From: Acidobacteriota bacterium
GTDB taxonomy: Bacteria; Acidobacteriota; Polarisedimenticolia; J045
Reading direction: 5' to 3'
Length of the DNA: 7,846 bases
NCBI GenBank assembly: GCA_027064265.1
Contig: JAMOQA010000487.1
Span: 1-7,846, forward strand
How positions within the stretch are numbered: the first letter of the stretch is position 1; every line of letters starts with the position of its first letter. Below the pieces are notes generated by a model that worked only from the letters and a program-made list of their open reading frames with translations, did no database searches and was not told where the DNA came from. The position numbers were made by a program, and so were the translations under genes. This document shows, one piece after another, positions 1 through 7,322 of this stretch.

Positions 1-1
1 G

Positions 2-109
2 TACCTCGAGGTACGCCGCAGGGTGTTCAGCGCCGAGTACGGGCGAGAGGGCCCGAAGGGCCCGGCCAGCGTGCAGATCCGGTGTTTCGGCCGGAGGGCT
101 CATGCATGA
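2..109 (+). CDS. 3' end of an upstream gene, product unknown (partial)
   Basis: This frame is open from the window edge to a TGA at 107-109, giving about 35 C-terminal residues that end in FGRRAHA. Thirty of the 35 codons end in G or C, and the second positions are much less GC-rich, the pattern of a translated frame in this genome. The other two plus-strand frames over the same bases lack this contrast. The tail is basic, with seven Arg residues. It is too short to show a family, so no function is proposed. The gene would be co-directional with the membrane protein that starts 80 bp later. Because only a fragment is visible, it could be a chance open frame. Confidence 0.45.
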   Translation, partial: YLEVRRRVFSAEYGREGPKGPASVQIRCFGRRAHA

Positions 110-116
110 TCCGGGC

Positions 117-122
117 TAGAAT
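117..122 (+). promoter_or_regulatory. Candidate -10 box (TAGAAT) for the membrane-protein gene
   Basis: TAGAAT differs from the TATAAT consensus at one base and is an A/T-rich island in very GC-rich DNA. It lies about 67 bp before the ATG at 189, which would give a leader of about 60 nt. No recognisable -35 hexamer sits 16-18 bp upstream, so this is a weak inference from position and composition. Confidence 0.3.
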
Positions 123-140
123 CCTCGCGGGAAGGGATTC
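119..140 (+). promoter_or_regulatory. Inverted repeat overlapping the candidate -10 box
   Basis: GAATCC (119-124) and GGATTC (135-140) are perfect 6-bp inverted arms around a 10-nt loop. The left arm shares bases with the TAGAAT box and the dyad covers the expected transcription start, which is where an operator could sit. A second small hairpin, TGCCC-acc-GGGCA (142-154), follows directly. Alternatively these are weak terminator or leader stems. Arms this short can arise by chance. Confidence 0.3.
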
Positions 141-188
141 GTGCCCACCGGGCAGGAGGCAGGGGACGACGCGCCGGGGGAGGTGTCC

Positions 189-701
189 ATGGGCCGGCGC
201 TCCACGGAGGAGCAGATCCGCCAGCTGGCGGCGCTGCCGCCCGACGTCCTGGTCAAGCAGATCCGGATGACCCACGTCTTCCAGGCGATCGGGACCACCG
301 TCGTGCTCGCCGCGATCAGTGTCTACGTGTTCTTCGTCAACGGGGGGGAAGGAATCATGCCGGAGGAGCCGGGCCCGGACCCGGCGGTGATCACGGCGGT
401 GATCGCCGTCGCGATGGCCCTGGCCGGGTGGGTCCTCTCCCGCCCCTGGCGAGCCGCCCTCGTCGGCACGAACCCGCCGACCGACCGGCGCGACCTCGCC
501 GTGCGGGCCCGGCAGGGCCTCCTTGGTCTCTTCGTCACCGAGGGGGGCGCGATCACCGCCGCGATCGCGTTCCTGCTCGGCGGCGGCCTCGGCCTCTTCG
601 CGATGGCGCTCCTCACCCTCGCCCTCGTCCTGTTCCAGCGCACCGACGCGGACCGGGCGGCGGACCTGGCCCGGCACCTCGAGGGCGACGGGAACTCCTG
701 A
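189..701 (+). CDS. Four-helix integral membrane protein of unknown function
   Basis: The product is a 170-residue inner-membrane protein with no family I recognise. I chose the ATG at 189 because a strong Shine-Dalgarno (GGGGGAGG, about 176-183) sits 5 nt before it. A GTG 48 bp upstream in the same frame has no such site and would add a disordered-looking N-terminus. Predicted helices are at about 29-50, 65-83, 112-131 and 133-149. The first loop (51-64) is acidic (EE, D), while the N-terminus and the TM2-TM3 loop (84-108) carry many Arg residues. By the positive-inside rule both ends are cytoplasmic. The short charged C-terminus (RTDADRAADLARHLEGD) could be helical. No catalytic motif is visible. 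It lies 118 bp before the large secreted-protein gene on the same strand, so co-transcription is possible but unproven. It is very likely a real gene, of unknown role. Confidence 0.8.
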   Translation: MGRRSTEEQIRQLAALPPDVLVKQIRMTHVFQAIGTTVVLAAISVYVFFVNGGEGIMPEEPGPDPAVITAVIAVAMALAGWVLSRPWRAALVGTNPPTDRRDLAVRARQGLLGLFVTEGGAITAAIAFLLGGGLGLFAMALLTLALVLFQRTDADRAADLARHLEGDGNS

Positions 702-710
702 CGGTTCCCG
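689..710 (+). terminator. Stem-loop spanning the stop codon of the membrane-protein gene
   Basis: CGGGAAC (689-695) and GTTCCCG (704-710) form a perfect 7-bp stem with an 8-nt loop that contains the TGA stop codon. No T-run follows, so it is not a classical intrinsic terminator. It could reduce read-through into the downstream gene, protect the 3' end, or be incidental. Confidence 0.3.
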
Positions 711-819
711 CGACGTCCTCGCATCGAGCCCCGGTCCCCTGCCGCCGACCCGGTTTCGGCGTACATCTTGAGCGAACTTCGGGGGGATCCCGGGAATCCG
801 CCCCGGGGAGGAGGTCCGC

Positions 820-3800
820 ATGTCTCACCGCCCAGGGTCCAGTTTCGTTCCGAGCCGGTTCGTCCTCGTTCTCGCAGTTGCGCTCGCGTTCTCCCTCGCC
901 GCCCTGCCGGCCCGCGCCTACGAGAAGCGCTTCACCTGCGGGGGCGACTCGGACGTCCTCGGCCCGGAGGAGCAGTGGTACATGGCCGACGTCCCGTACG
1001 AGGAGTCGGAGGACGGGGCCGGCTTCGTCGGCGGGGACGCCCGGTCGTCCGGGGAGCCCCGGCACCGGTTCCGGGGGCACGTCGAGCCGTACCACTCCTG
1101 CCGTGAAGGCGACTTCGCCTACCGCTTCGACGTCCCTCCCGGGGACTACCGGGTGACCCTCGGCTTCGCCGAGTTCCTCGTGCACGGGCCCGGCCTGCGC
1201 CGGTTCGACATCCTGCTCGAGGGAGAGACGGTCGAGACCGACCTCGACGTCTTCGAGGCGACCGGCGACATGTGGGAGGTCCTCGAGCTGCGGTACCTGG
1301 TCCACGTCGAGGACGGGACGCTGGACGTCGAGTTCCGGCCGGTCGAGGGCGCGCCCTTCCTCTCCGCCATCGAGGTGGTCGACGCGGCGCCGGAGCCCGG
1401 CCCGCCCGCTCCCCCGGCGGCCCCGGAGGTCCACGAGGGGATCGGCGCGGTGCTGCTCCACTGGGCCGAATCCCCGGACACCGACCTCCGCGGCTACCGG
1501 GTGTACCGGGCCGACGACCCCGACGGCCCCTTCGAGCGGATCGACACGCGCACCAGCCTGACCCCCTGGTTCCTCGACCGGGACGCGACGGACGGCGAGC
1601 TCCACTGGTACCGGGTGACCGCCGTCGACCTCGAGGGGAACGAGTCCGACCCCTCCCCGGCCGTCGCGGCGATGCCCCGGGAAGAGGCCGAGGCGACGCT
1701 GCCCGTGTGGCACCTGACCCTCGACCCCGACGACCTGCGGGAGCTGAACTCCCATGTCGGCTCGGACGACTACGTTCCCGCCTGCCTCGAGCACGACGGC
1801 ATCACCTTCGACGGCTCGAGGACCCGCTACCGCGGCGGCATCGCGCGCAAGTTCGCGAAGAAGAACTGGAAGGTCAAGCTGCCCGGCGGCGAGGAACTCG
1901 ACGGCCGGGACACGTTCAACTTCAACTCCGACATGTGGGACGCCTTCCTCGTGCGCAAGCGGCTCGCCTTCCGCGTCCACCGCGACGGGGGGCTCGTCAC
2001 CCCCGACGTCGAGCCGGTCGACCTCTTCGTCAACGGGGAGTTCCACGGGGTCGTCCAGCTCGTCGAGAACGTGGACGAGCACTTCGTCGAGAACCACGAC
2101 CTGGACGAGGGGGCCGAGCTCTTCAAGGCAGAGTGGGACGGCAACCTCTCGCGGCGGGACGACCCGACCGAGTACCGGCGCCTCTACTCCCAGAAGAACG
2201 GCACCGCGGAAGGATACGACCGCCTGCAGGAGCTGATCGACGCGATCAACGGCCCCCAGGAGGACCTCGCCGACCAGATCGCCGAGCACGTCGACCTGCC
2301 CGAGTTCATCCGCTACTACGCCGGCCTGATCTTCATGAGCGAGTGGGACTCCTGGAACCACAACTACTACCTGCTCTGGGAAGAGGACCACCCGCGCTGG
2401 CGGTTCATTCCCTGGGACCACGACGGCTCGTGGGGGAACAGCCCCTGGGACCCGTGGTCGATCTACACCCTCCGCGCCATCGACGAGGGCTGCATGGCCC
2501 ACCCCGGCGTCGGCTGGAACCATCTCGTCGACGCGTACCTGAGGGTCTGGCAGTTCCGCAAGCGCCATGCCCAGGCCCTGCGCGAGCTGATGGACGCCGA
2601 CTGGTCCGAGGACGCCCTCGCTCCGCTGATCGACGAGTACACCTCGCTCGTCCAGCACGACGGCGCCCTCGACCTCCGCAAGTACCCCTGGCAGGACAAC
2701 GGTCCCCTCGCGGCGGCGGCTGAGCGGCTGAAGAGATACGTCCGGGAGCGCCGGGCCGAGCTGCTGCGGCAGATGGAGACCTGGGAACCCTCGGACGAGT
2801 ACTTCGTCTACGTCAACGAGTACCTCGTGAACAACGTCACCGGCCACGCGGACGAGGCGGGCGAGCACGATCCCTGGATCGAGCTCTACAACGCCGGCCC
2901 GCGGGACGTGGACGTCTCCGGCATGCACCTCTCCGACGATCCCGACCAGCCGGAGAAGTGGGCCCTGCCGGACGGCACGGTGATTCCCGCCGGCGGGTTC
3001 CTCCTGGTCTGGGCCGACGGCCAGCCCGACCAGGGACCGCTCCACGCCTCCTTCCGCCTTGCCGGCAACGAGGGAAAGATCGTCCTCTCCACCCGCGGGA
3101 CGGGCGAGGACAACCGGATCGTCCAGGAGGCGACCTGGCACGCCGCTCCGGCGGACGTCGCCCGGGGCATGAAGGACGACGGCCTCTACCGCTGGCGCTG
3201 GTACGTGGCGCCGACCCCCGGCGAGTCGAACGCCGGCGGTACGATCAACGAGCCGCCGCGGATCCGCGACACCGCCCGTCGGCCCCCCTACCCCGGCCCG
3301 GCCGACGACGTGCTGGTGACCGCCCGGGTCACCGACGACGGGGGGCTGGCCGCGGTCACGCTGCGCTACCGGGGCCAGTTCGCCTTCTGGTTCGACGTGG
3401 AGATGTTCGACGACGGCGCCCACGGCGACGGCGAGGCGGGGGACGGGGTCTACGGGGGCACGATCCCGGCCCAGCCCGCGGGCATCGAGGTCCGCTACTA
3501 CGTGCGCGCCGAGGACGACCGGGGGCTCGTGACGCTCGATCCGCCCGGGGGCGAGGACGGCGCCTACTCCTACCGGGTCGGGAGCCCGGCACCGCCGCTC
3601 GTGATCAACGAGTTCATGGCGGAGAACGAGTCGACCATCGCCGACGAGTTCGGCGAGTACGAGGACTGGGTCGAGATCCACAACCTGGGCGACGCGGACG
3701 TCGACCTCACCGGCATGCACCTCTCCGACGACCCCGACGTGCCCAACCAGTGGCGCTTCCCGGTCGGCACGGTGATCCCGGCCCACGGCTACCTGCTGGT

Positions 3801-5376
3801 CTGGTGCGACAACGACATCGAGCAGGGCCCGCTGCACACCAATTTCAAGCTCTCGAAGAAGGGGGAGACGATCGGGCTCTACGACACGGCGGAGCGGGGC
3901 TACTGGGCGATCGACGAGCACTCCTTCGGCAAGCAGAAGGACGACATCTCGGAGGGCCGGTGGCCAGAGGGGAGCGACGAGTGGGTCGCCTTCCCGAACC
4001 CCACCCCCGGCGCGGCCAACCAGGAGCCCGACTGGCCGCCGGAGATCGAGGACACCGCCCGCGACCCGGAGGAGCCGGCCCAGCACGAGGACGTGGTGGT
4101 GACCGCGCGGGTGACCGACGACCACGGCCTTGCCCGGGTCGAGCTCTACTACGATGCGGGCGACGGGTTCGTCGCGACGCCGATGCACGACGACGGCGAG
4201 CACGGGGACGGGGCCGCCGGGGACGACGTCTATGGCGCGACGATCCCCGGGCAGCCGCCGGGCACGAACGTGCGCTACTACGTCGAGGCGGAGGATACGG
4301 GTGGCCACGTGGCCCGCGACCCGGAAGACGCGCCGGACGAGGCGTACTCCTACCGGGTCGGCTACGACGGCCCGCCCCTCTTCGTCAACGAGTTCCTCGC
4401 CGACAACGAGGATGGCATCGTCGACGAGGCGGGAGAGCACGAGGACTGGGTCGAGCTGTGGAACGCGGGCGAGGAACCGGTCGACCTCTCCGGCATGTAC
4501 CTCACCGACGACCTCGCCGAGCCGACGAAGTGGCGCATCCCGGAGGGCACGGTGATCGAGCCGGGCGGCTTCCTCCTCTTCTGGTGCGACGACGACGAGG
4601 ACCAGGGGCCGCTGCACACGAACTTCAAGCTCTCGAAGAAGGGGGAGGAGATCGGCCTCTTCGACACCGACGAGAACGGCAACATGCAGGTCGACGCCCG
4701 GGTCTTCGGGAAGCAGCGGACCGACGTCTCCGAGGGACGCCTGCCGGACGGCGGGGCGGAGTGGTCGCACTTCTCGCCGCCGACGCCGGAGCGAACCAAC
4801 GCCCTCGACGGGACCGTCCCGGGGGTGACCGCGACGCCGTACAACACCGTCGTCGACGTCACCTGGAAGCCCCACCCGGACCCGTCGGTCACCGGCTACG
4901 ACGTCCTCGGCGCCGACTCGCCGGACGGGCCGTGGGAGCAGCTCAACGACGCCCCGGTCGCGGGGCCGATGCTCCTCTTCCGCGACCTCGGCCGGGAGAA
5001 CGGGCGGGAGCGCTGGTACCGGGTGCGGGCCCGGGCGGAGGACGGGCGCCAGAGCCCGGGGGGTGACGCGGTGAGCGCCACCCCGCAGGCCGGGCAGACG
5101 ACGCCGGTCACCGACCTGCTGGTCCGGCGCGAGGGCAACGACGTGGTGCTCACCTGGACCGAGCCGACCAACGACCCCGCCCTCGACCGGGTGGAGGTCT
5201 TCCGGGACGAGGCGCCGCTGCCGGACGCCGAGGTCGACGCGGGGGAGCACCTCTACGGCGAGGCCGCGGAGCCCGGGAGGTTCGTCGACACGGGTGCGGC
5301 CGACCCGGGCGGCGCGCCGATCCTCTACTACGAGGTCCGCCCGGTCGACGCCGACGGCCTCCGGGCGACCGACTGA
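820..5376 (+). CDS. Secreted malectin / FN3 / CotH-kinase / lamin-tail-domain multidomain protein
   Basis: This 1518-residue exported protein starts at the ATG at 820, preceded by GGGGAGGAGG (805-814). Residues 1-33 are a Sec signal peptide with an ARA/Y cleavage site. Residues 35-188 resemble malectin (carbohydrate-binding), with a KRFTCGGD start and Cys40/Cys94 as a possible disulfide. Residues 194-287 are FN3. Residues 292-655 are a CotH domain: RYRGG (336-340), NWKVKL with Lys351/Lys353, GVVQLVENVDEHF (410-422) and PWDHDGSWG with Asp533/Asp535. Bacillus CotH is an atypical kinase of spore-coat proteins. Three lamin-tail domains follow (about 664-808, 928-1067, 1187-1327), ending in PTPG..N-like motifs. 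They alternate with two Asp/Gly-rich beta domains (810-926, 1068-1187). FN3-like domains at about 1333-1423 and 1424-1518 end the protein. No lipobox, LPxTG, PEP-CTERM or C-terminal helix is visible, so release from the cell or non-covalent attachment is inferred. The substrate is unknown. The domain calls are firm, but kinase activity is not shown. Confidence 0.93.
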   Translation: MSHRPGSSFVPSRFVLVLAVALAFSLAALPARAYEKRFTCGGDSDVLGPEEQWYMADVPYEESEDGAGFVGGDARSSGEPRHRFRGHVEPYHSCREGDFAYRFDVPPGDYRVTLGFAEFLVHGPGLRRFDILLEGETVETDLDVFEATGDMWEVLELRYLVHVEDGTLDVEFRPVEGAPFLSAIEVVDAAPEPGPPAPPAAPEVHEGIGAVLLHWAESPDTDLRGYRVYRADDPDGPFERIDTRTSLTPWFLDRDATDGELHWYRVTAVDLEGNESDPSPAVAAMPREEAEATLPVWHLTLDPDDLRELNSHVGSDDYVPACLEHDGITFDGSRTRYRGGIARKFAKKNWKVKLPGGEELDGRDTFNFNSDMWDAFLVRKRLAFRVHRDGGLVTPDVEPVDLFVNGEFHGVVQLVENVDEHFVENHDLDEGAELFKAEWDGNLSRRDDPTEYRRLYSQKNGTAEGYDRLQELIDAINGPQEDLADQIAEHVDLPEFIRYYAGLIFMSEWDSWNHNYYLLWEEDHPRWRFIPWDHDGSWGNSPWDPWSIYTLRAIDEGCMAHPGVGWNHLVDAYLRVWQFRKRHAQALRELMDADWSEDALAPLIDEYTSLVQHDGALDLRKYPWQDNGPLAAAAERLKRYVRERRAELLRQMETWEPSDEYFVYVNEYLVNNVTGHADEAGEHDPWIELYNAGPRDVDVSGMHLSDDPDQPEKWALPDGTVIPAGGFLLVWADGQPDQGPLHASFRLAGNEGKIVLSTRGTGEDNRIVQEATWHAAPADVARGMKDDGLYRWRWYVAPTPGESNAGGTINEPPRIRDTARRPPYPGPADDVLVTARVTDDGGLAAVTLRYRGQFAFWFDVEMFDDGAHGDGEAGDGVYGGTIPAQPAGIEVRYYVRAEDDRGLVTLDPPGGEDGAYSYRVGSPAPPLVINEFMAENESTIADEFGEYEDWVEIHNLGDADVDLTGMHLSDDPDVPNQWRFPVGTVIPAHGYLLVWCDNDIEQGPLHTNFKLSKKGETIGLYDTAERGYWAIDEHSFGKQKDDISEGRWPEGSDEWVAFPNPTPGAANQEPDWPPEIEDTARDPEEPAQHEDVVVTARVTDDHGLARVELYYDAGDGFVATPMHDDGEHGDGAAGDDVYGATIPGQPPGTNVRYYVEAEDTGGHVARDPEDAPDEAYSYRVGYDGPPLFVNEFLADNEDGIVDEAGEHEDWVELWNAGEEPVDLSGMYLTDDLAEPTKWRIPEGTVIEPGGFLLFWCDDDEDQGPLHTNFKLSKKGEEIGLFDTDENGNMQVDARVFGKQRTDVSEGRLPDGGAEWSHFSPPTPERTNALDGTVPGVTATPYNTVVDVTWKPHPDPSVTGYDVLGADSPDGPWEQLNDAPVAGPMLLFRDLGRENGRERWYRVRARAEDGRQSPGGDAVSATPQAGQTTPVTDLLVRREGNDVVLTWTEPTNDPALDRVEVFRDEAPLPDAEVDAGEHLYGEAAEPGRFVDTGAADPGGAPILYYEVRPVDADGLRATD
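3247..4797 (+). repeat. Intragenic tandem duplication of a 260-residue (780-bp) module
   Basis: The module [Asp/Gly-rich beta domain + lamin-tail domain] occurs twice inside the large secreted-protein gene, at about 3247-4017 and 4018-4797. Equivalent points are 780 bp apart, for example CAAGCTCTCGAAGAAGGGGG after AATTT near 3841 and after AACTT near 4621. The proteins share QGPLHTNFKLSKKGE and DDG.HGDG.AGD.VYG.TIP. A third, more diverged lamin-tail copy lies before the first module (QGPLHASFRLAG at a 264-residue offset). This indicates internal duplication, with either strong constraint or recent conversion in the KLSKKGE stretch. Confidence 0.8.
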
Positions 5377-5383
5377 CCAGGAA

Positions 5384-5427
5384 GGCCGGGGTGGCGGGCG
5401 GGAAGGTCCCGCCCGCGCTCCCCGGTC
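5384..5427. terminator. Bidirectional hairpin between the convergent genes
   Basis: The gap between the two convergent stop codons (5377-5425) is almost wholly one palindrome. GCGGGCGGG (5394-5402) and CCCGCCCGC (5408-5416) form a perfect 9-bp inner stem around a 5-nt loop. After a 2/3-nt internal loop, CCGGGG (5386-5391) pairs with CCCCGG (5420-5425), and 5384-5385 can add two more pairs including one G-T. No T-tract flanks it on either strand. It is inferred to end transcription from both genes; the 3' arm runs into the lepA stop codon. Confidence 0.6.
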
Positions 5428-7225
5428 AGTCCCCGAGCTTGAGCACCGAGAGGAACGCTTCCTGGGGAATCTGGACGCGGCCGACCTGCTTCATCCGCTT
5501 CTTGCCGGCCTTCTGCTTCTCGAGGAGCTTCCGCTTCCGGGTGACGTCGCCGCCGTAGCACTTGGCGAGGACGTTCTTCCGCAGCGCCTTGATGTTGGTC
5601 CGGGCGATGACCCGCGAGCCGATCGCCGCCTGGATCGGCACCTCGAACTGCTGGCGCGGGATCAGCTCCTTGAGCTTGCTGGCGAGGGCCTGTCCCTTCC
5701 GGTAGGCCTCGTCCCGGTGGACGATGATCGACAGCGCGTCTACCGGCTGCCCCGCGACCAGCACGTCGAGCTTGACCAGGTCGGAGCGCCGCCAACCGGT
5801 GAACTCGTAGTCGTAGCTGGCGTAGCCGCGGGAGGCGGACTTCAGCCGATCGTAGAAGTCGGTGACCACCTCGGCGAGGGGCAGATCGTACTCGATCAGC
5901 ACCCGGGTCGGGCCGACGTACTTCAGCTCCCGCTGCTCGCCGCGCCGCTCCTCGAGGAGCTTGAGCAGCGGCCCGACGTGCTCCTGGGGGGTCAGGATCG
6001 TCGCCTTGATGTACGGCTCCTCGATCCACTCGTAGTCCTGGGGCCGCGGCAGCTTCGCCGCCGAGTGGATCTCCAGGTACTCGCCGCTGGTCAGCATCAC
6101 CCGGTACGGCACGCCGGGCGCGGTCGTCACCAGGTCGAGGTCGAACTCCCGCTCGAGCCGCGACTGGACGATCTCCATGTGCAGGAGGCCGAGGAACCCG
6201 CAGCGGAAGCCGAACCCGAGGGCGTCGCTGACCTCCGGCTCGAACACGAACGATGCGTCGTTGAGCGAGAGCTTGTCGAGGGCGTCGCGGAGGTCGCCGT
6301 AGTCGGCGGCGTCCGAGGGGTAGAGCCCGGCGAAGACCATCGGCTTCGCTTCCTGGAAGCCGGGGAACGGCTCCGGCGTCGGGCGCTTCGCCTCGGTGAT
6401 CGTGTCGCCGATCTTGACTTCCTTGACGTTCTTGATGCCGGCAACCACCCAGCCGACCTCGCCGACGGAGAGGGCATCGGCGGTCACCTGCTTCGGCGTG
6501 TAGAAGCCGAGGTCCTCCACCTCGTACTCCGCGCCGGTCGCCATCAGCTTGATCTTCTGGCGGCGCTGCAGCTTCCCGTCGATCACCCGGACCAGCATGT
6601 AGGCGCCCCGGTAGCTGTCGTACCAGGAGTCGAAGATCATCGCCTTGAGGGGGGCTTCCGGGTCGCCCGTGGGCGGCGGGATCCGCTCGACGATCGCCTC
6701 GAGGATCTCGTCGATCCCGGTGCCGTCCTTCGCCGAGGCGAGGATCGCCTCCTCCCCCGGGATCCCGATCAGCTCCTCGAGCTGCTGCATCACCTTCTCG
6801 GGGTCGGCGGACGGCAGGTCGATCTTGTTGATCACCGGGATGATCACCAGGTCGTTCTCGACGGCGAGCCAGGCGTTGGCCAGGGTCTGGGCCTCGACCC
6901 CCTGGGCGGCGTCGACGACGAGGAGCGCCCCCTCGCAGGCGGCCAGCGACCGGGAGACCTCGTAGGAGAAGTCGACGTGCCCCGGCGTGTCGATCAGGTC
7001 GAGCCGGTACTCCTGGCCGTCCTTCGCCCGGTAGGGGAGGGAGACCGCGTGGGACTTGATCGTGATCCCCCGCTCCCGTTCGAGGTCCATCGAGTCGAGG
7101 GTCTGCTCGACGAGCTCCCGCTGGTCCAGCGCACCGGTCTTCTCGAGGAGACGGTCCGAGAGGGTCGTCTTCCCGTGGTCGATGTGCGCGATGATGCTGA
7201 AGTTCCTGATGTGCCGGGAGTCCAT
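5426..7225 (-). CDS. lepA: Elongation factor 4 (LepA), ribosome-associated translational GTPase
   Basis: This is full-length LepA/EF4 at 599 residues, the usual size. It is a cytoplasmic GTPase that binds the ribosome and has been linked to back-translocation and to ribosome assembly. The G-domain motifs are intact: G1 AHIDHGKT (13-20), G2 RERGITI (50-56) with Thr55, G3 DTPGH (79-83) with the catalytic-type His83, G4 NKID (133-136) and G5 SAK (164-166). Domain II, the LGFGFRCGFLGLLHMEI stretch of domain III and an EF-G-like domain follow. The LepA-specific C-terminus is complete (NVLAKCYGGDVTRKRKLL, then GKKRMKQVG and a PQEAFL.VL ending), which excludes EF-G, TypA and TetM. The ATG at 7225 has GGAG 6 nt upstream (7232-7235). 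Many bacteria place the signal peptidase gene lepB after lepA; here a convergent unrelated gene follows, so there is no lepAB operon. Confidence 0.98.
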   Translation of the reverse strand: MDSRHIRNFSIIAHIDHGKTTLSDRLLEKTGALDQRELVEQTLDSMDLERERGITIKSHAVSLPYRAKDGQEYRLDLIDTPGHVDFSYEVSRSLAACEGALLVVDAAQGVEAQTLANAWLAVENDLVIIPVINKIDLPSADPEKVMQQLEELIGIPGEEAILASAKDGTGIDEILEAIVERIPPPTGDPEAPLKAMIFDSWYDSYRGAYMLVRVIDGKLQRRQKIKLMATGAEYEVEDLGFYTPKQVTADALSVGEVGWVVAGIKNVKEVKIGDTITEAKRPTPEPFPGFQEAKPMVFAGLYPSDAADYGDLRDALDKLSLNDASFVFEPEVSDALGFGFRCGFLGLLHMEIVQSRLEREFDLDLVTTAPGVPYRVMLTSGEYLEIHSAAKLPRPQDYEWIEEPYIKATILTPQEHVGPLLKLLEERRGEQRELKYVGPTRVLIEYDLPLAEVVTDFYDRLKSASRGYASYDYEFTGWRRSDLVKLDVLVAGQPVDALSIIVHRDEAYRKGQALASKLKELIPRQQFEVPIQAAIGSRVIARTNIKALRKNVLAKCYGGDVTRKRKLLEKQKAGKKRMKQVGRVQIPQEAFLSVLKLGD

Positions 7226-7316
7226 CGAGCGCTCCCGCGCCGCGCCCGGGCCCGCGGCCCGCGCCGGCGCGCATCGTCCCCGCCGCGCGGCCCCCGCCGC
7301 GCCCGGGATCCCCGCG
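7226..7316 (-). other. Extremely GC-rich lepA leader
   Basis: Only 7 of these 91 bases are A or T. The stretch is full of short palindromes, such as GCGCCGGCGC at 7261-7270 and CCCGGG/GGGCCC/CCGCGG around 7246-7258. If transcription starts just after the TATAAT box, most of it is the lepA 5' untranslated region and would fold strongly. The ribosome site GGAG (7232-7235) lies at its end. No known riboswitch or conserved leader is recognised. Confidence 0.5.
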
Positions 7317-7322
7317 ATTATA
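7317..7322 (-). promoter_or_regulatory. Perfect -10 box (TATAAT) upstream of lepA
   Basis: Read on the minus strand, 7322-7317 is an exact TATAAT in a setting with almost no A/T. The best -35-like hexamer at 16-bp spacing, GTGCCG (7344-7339), matches TTGACA at only three positions. The predicted start near 7310 gives a leader of about 85 nt to the lepA ATG. This is a good -10 box with a poor -35 box. Confidence 0.55.

Noticed and set aside
780..804. Hairpin just before the ribosome site of the secreted-protein gene
   Set aside because: The pairing is two 4-bp runs with a bulge in G/C-only sequence, which is expected by chance here.
702..819. Promoter in the gap before the secreted-protein gene
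   Set aside because: TACATC near 762 matches TATAAT at only three positions and has no -35 partner, so no promoter is called.
27..821. 264-codon minus-strand open frame over the membrane-protein gene
   Set aside because: Its Arg/Gly/Glu-rich composition is typical of an antisense shadow. The plus-strand gene has a strong Shine-Dalgarno and a coherent membrane topology.
613..5250. 1545-codon open frame antisense to the secreted-protein gene
   Set aside because: Long antisense open frames are expected in GC-saturated genes because stop codons are rare there. The product is Val/Arg/Asp/Gly-rich with no domain or ribosome site, while the plus-strand frame has a signal peptide and recognisable domains.
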